From an uncultured Emticicia sp. (GTDB lineage: Bacteria; Bacteroidota; Bacteroidia; Cytophagales; Spirosomataceae), in NCBI RefSeq assembly GCF_937903345.1, contig NZ_CALCZQ010000059.1:1-9832 (forward strand): DNA of 9,832 nt, given 5' to 3'. A program made the position numbers and the translations under genes. Positions 7,570 through 9,832 of this stretch are shown here, in pieces (the first letter of the stretch is position 1; every line of letters begins with the position of its first letter). A model generated the notes under the pieces. That model did not search any database. It had not been told where the DNA came from and saw only the letters and a list, made by a program, of their open reading frames with translations.

Positions 7570-9631
7570 TACTTTTTTCTTGATTCTGAAAATACTAAAT
7601 ACAAAAATTAAAGTGAAAAAAATATATATTATATTCCTTTTTATGTTTTTCCAGATGGCGATAACTTTCGCTCAAGAATTAGCATTGGTAGCCAAAATAG
7701 AAAAAGATAAGGTTATTCTTAGATGGATGCCCCAGAGCTTTGAAACTTGGCAAAAAGGTAATGCTGTGGGCTATCAGTTGTTTCGACAAACGACTCATCG
7801 CAATGGTGAAAAAGTAAACGAAAATCAAATTTTACTTACGAAAAACCCATTAGTACCCTTGAAAGAAAACTATTGGACTTTACTGAGCAAAAAAGAAAAG
7901 TTTGCAACCGTTGCCTATAAATTCTTAACAGCTCCCGCTCCCGAAGACCAAGAATCAAAAGACCTCTCTTTGGTGATGGCAATGCTTATGAGTAATACCT
8001 CTGGGGCTATTGCAGGAGGTATGGCTCTTCTTTATGAGGATAAAACCATTGCTCCCAATGAGCAATATATCTATACAGTTGTAATTGATAAAACATTAAT
8101 TTCAGCTAATGTGAATATCGAAACCTCGAAAATCACTCGCTTGCTCCCTCCCACAAATCTCTATGGTGAGTTTCAAGATAGTACTCTTTTTATTCGATGG
8201 AATGTAGCAGACTCGCTGCTACATAGTGCTTTCATTATCGAACGTTCTGATGATGGCGGATTATCTTATAGCCCCACCCAAGATGAACCCATTTTGGCAT
8301 TAGCCGAACCCGACTCACTGGGCAACTACATCGGCACAAAGTCTGAGAAACTTCCAAAACTCTACCAAGAATATTATTATCGAGTAAAAGCCATCACACC
8401 TTTTGGCATACTTTCTGAACCTTCCAATGTGATACGTATTTATGGTTATCGAACCAAGCTACCGCTTCCGAGAGTAAAAACCTTTCTACCTAATTATAAA
8501 GAAAAAGGGGTGCGAATCACTTGGAATTTCCCAGATTCGCTCAATAACGACATTAGAGGTTTTGATGTATTAAGGGCCGAAAAATTAGGGGAAAAATATG
8601 AAAAACTAAATCCGAAACGACTTTCAAGACAAACCCGAATGTTTGTTGATAGTCTGCCGCTTTCCGAAGGATATTACCAAGTGGCGGTCATCAACTGGGC
8701 TTATAAAAGCTTACCGTCGTATCCCGAATTTGTACAGTTACAAGACTCCATTCCGCCACAAAAACCAGTTTGGAAAACTTATAAATCCGACGAAAAAGGC
8801 ATCGTTACTTTACGCTGGAAAGCCAACCACGAAAAAGATTTTTTAGGGTATAGTATTTATCGTGGCGATAACCCAAAACATGAACTGAGCCTTATCACGA
8901 GCCAAATCATTTCAGACAGTGTCTATCGAGATACCGTCTCTTTGAACTTGCTCAATAAGAAAATCTATTATTCAATCATTGCCTTCGACAAACGCCTCAA
9001 TGCCTCCGTTCATGCCGACACCGTTATTGTGCGTCGCCCCGATATTATTCCGCCTGCATCGCCCAATTTTACTGACTTTTCGGTATCGGATAGTAGCATT
9101 TCCATCAGTTGGGCAAATTCGCCAAGCGAAGACCATGACAGTACTTTTTTGTATAGGGTTTTTAAATCCGATACGCTCAACGGGCGTAAGTTATTGCTTG
9201 GGTTTTCAGTCAAAAAACCATTAAATAGCTTTATTGATACAACTGCCACCGAAAAAACACCCTATGTTTATCAACTTATAGCCCAAGATGATGCGGGTTT
9301 GCAGTCGAAACCCACCAACATTGAGCTTGAAATGCTATATACTGGCATTCGAAAAGCCATTAACCCGATTAATTTTAGCTTAGAGGATAATAGCCTTTTA
9401 CTTACTTGGCAGCTACCCAAGCAAGCCATCAAAAAGTATGTCTTGTATCGTAAGAAAGGCATAGCCGAAAAAATGGCACTCTATAAGATTTTTGAGGGGA
9501 AGTTCGGTTCTTACAGAGAGCCTACTATTGAGCCAAACATACCTTATAGCTATCGAATCAAGGCGATTTTTGCTGATGATTCCGAAACCAAACTTTCAGA
9601 AGTTTTTGAAGCCCCCATTCTAAAAAAATAA
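7559..9631 (+). CDS. Secreted protein with about six fibronectin type III-like domains (690 aa)
   Basis: The protein is a chain of FN3-like beta-sandwich units, recognised by recurring strand patterns such as 'P.....S..D..I.I.W' followed by 'Y.v.R' and later 'Y.Y.v.a.d..G..S..S'. Approximate units are residues 40-194 (enlarged by an insertion), 195-300, 302-397, 398-494, 495-592 and 596-690. Clear landmarks are LLPPTNLYG at 194, IPPQKPVWK at 398 and IIPPASPNF at 495. FN3 domains are known as spacers and protein- or glycan-binding modules; no enzyme domain is visible. The ATG at 7559 overlaps the end of the preceding gene by 11 bp. A GTG at 7613 (residue 19) would instead give a compact signal peptide, VKKIYIIFLFMFFQ.. 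with cleavage at TFA|QELA or just after the Q, and is a serious alternative start. The large downstream part (residues about 390-590) uses more G/C-ending codons than the giant gene, judged by eye. The next gene starts 11 bp downstream. The role is probably extracellular or periplasmic binding within the same assembly. Confidence 0.85.
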   Translation: MNGNTFFLILKILNTKIKVKKIYIIFLFMFFQMAITFAQELALVAKIEKDKVILRWMPQSFETWQKGNAVGYQLFRQTTHRNGEKVNENQILLTKNPLVPLKENYWTLLSKKEKFATVAYKFLTAPAPEDQESKDLSLVMAMLMSNTSGAIAGGMALLYEDKTIAPNEQYIYTVVIDKTLISANVNIETSKITRLLPPTNLYGEFQDSTLFIRWNVADSLLHSAFIIERSDDGGLSYSPTQDEPILALAEPDSLGNYIGTKSEKLPKLYQEYYYRVKAITPFGILSEPSNVIRIYGYRTKLPLPRVKTFLPNYKEKGVRITWNFPDSLNNDIRGFDVLRAEKLGEKYEKLNPKRLSRQTRMFVDSLPLSEGYYQVAVINWAYKSLPSYPEFVQLQDSIPPQKPVWKTYKSDEKGIVTLRWKANHEKDFLGYSIYRGDNPKHELSLITSQIISDSVYRDTVSLNLLNKKIYYSIIAFDKRLNASVHADTVIVRRPDIIPPASPNFTDFSVSDSSISISWANSPSEDHDSTFLYRVFKSDTLNGRKLLLGFSVKKPLNSFIDTTATEKTPYVYQLIAQDDAGLQSKPTNIELEMLYTGIRKAINPINFSLEDNSLLLTWQLPKQAIKKYVLYRKKGIAEKMALYKIFEGKFGSYREPTIEPNIPYSYRIKAIFADDSETKLSEVFEAPILKK

Positions 9632-9642
9632 ACTTACACACG

Positions 9643-9832
9643 ATGCACAGGTTTTTTAAATATATAAATCTATCTTTTCTCCTGCTCATTTGTCAGGTCG
9701 GCTTTTCGCAAAATTTCCCAGTAGATTGCCGAGTGTTGCTTGCACCACCTTATACAGGCAAATTTACTGATATTACTAATAGCCCGACCAAATTTCGGGT
9801 GCAATTATTGCTCAAAGACCTCACCAAATCGA
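9643..9832 (+). CDS. N-terminal fragment of a secreted protein with a TANFOR-like start (cut by window edge)
   Basis: ATG at 9643 opens a frame that runs off the right edge after 63 codons. Residues 1-23 are a signal peptide (MHRFFKYIN, hydrophobic core, GFSQ) with likely cleavage before NFPV. The mature start, FPVDCRVLLAPPYTGKFTDI followed by a strand ending in FRVQLLLKDLT, resembles the beginning of the TANFOR domain of Bacteroidetes, where 'FPVqv.v...PPYs.yl.dY' precedes 'l.v.l.l.d'. TANFOR proteins are large secreted proteins of unknown function. The match is from memory and on about 40 residues only, so the domain name is tentative; that the gene is real is much surer. It follows the FN3 gene by 11 bp on the same strand and should belong to the same operon. 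Confidence 0.75.
   Translation, partial: MHRFFKYINLSFLLLICQVGFSQNFPVDCRVLLAPPYTGKFTDITNSPTKFRVQLLLKDLTKS

Noticed and set aside
8643..9224. Short + strand frames inside the FN3 gene (8643-8846 and 8979-9224)
   Set aside because: Out-of-phase shadows; the FN3 domain pattern runs continuously through both regions in the main frame.

Overview
The window looks like a Bacteroidota chromosome, most likely Cytophagales or a relative. The DNA is AT-rich. None of the main starts has a recognisable Shine-Dalgarno sequence; they sit behind A/T-rich leaders instead. The secreted proteins have signal peptides of the 'xFSQ|' or 'xFAQ|' type common in that phylum. The lineage call is inference from these traits and from protein resemblance; there is no marker gene in the window.

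Layout: bases 1-805 hold no convincing gene, only short broken frames and one weak 86-codon candidate (358-618). From 806 to the right edge, four genes lie head to tail on the + strand: (1) a 593-aa predicted outer-membrane beta-barrel protein; (2) a 1658-aa secreted mosaic protein with a large beta/Gly-rich body, an Ig-like domain, a long 11-residue-periodic helical region and a Glu/Gln/Arg-rich repeat tail; (3) a protein of about 690 aa with a signal peptide and roughly six fibronectin type III-like domains; (4) the first 63 codons of a secreted protein whose mature N-terminus resembles the Bacteroidetes TANFOR domain. The gene 1-2 gap is 5 bp, genes 2-3 overlap by 11 bp (or are 43 bp apart if the downstream GTG start is used), and the gene 3-4 gap is 11 bp. 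No terminator is visible between them, so a single operon is likely.

All four products carry export signals and none shows an enzyme motif I recognise. The most economical reading is a co-transcribed envelope or cell-surface assembly: a beta-barrel in the outer membrane, a giant stalk-like protein, an FN3 chain of protein-binding modules and a TANFOR protein. Its function is not evident from the sequence. The main novelty candidates are the gene set as a unit and the architecture of the 1658-aa protein, including two hendecad blocks and a tandem 45-51 bp coding repeat at its 3' end that could vary in copy number.
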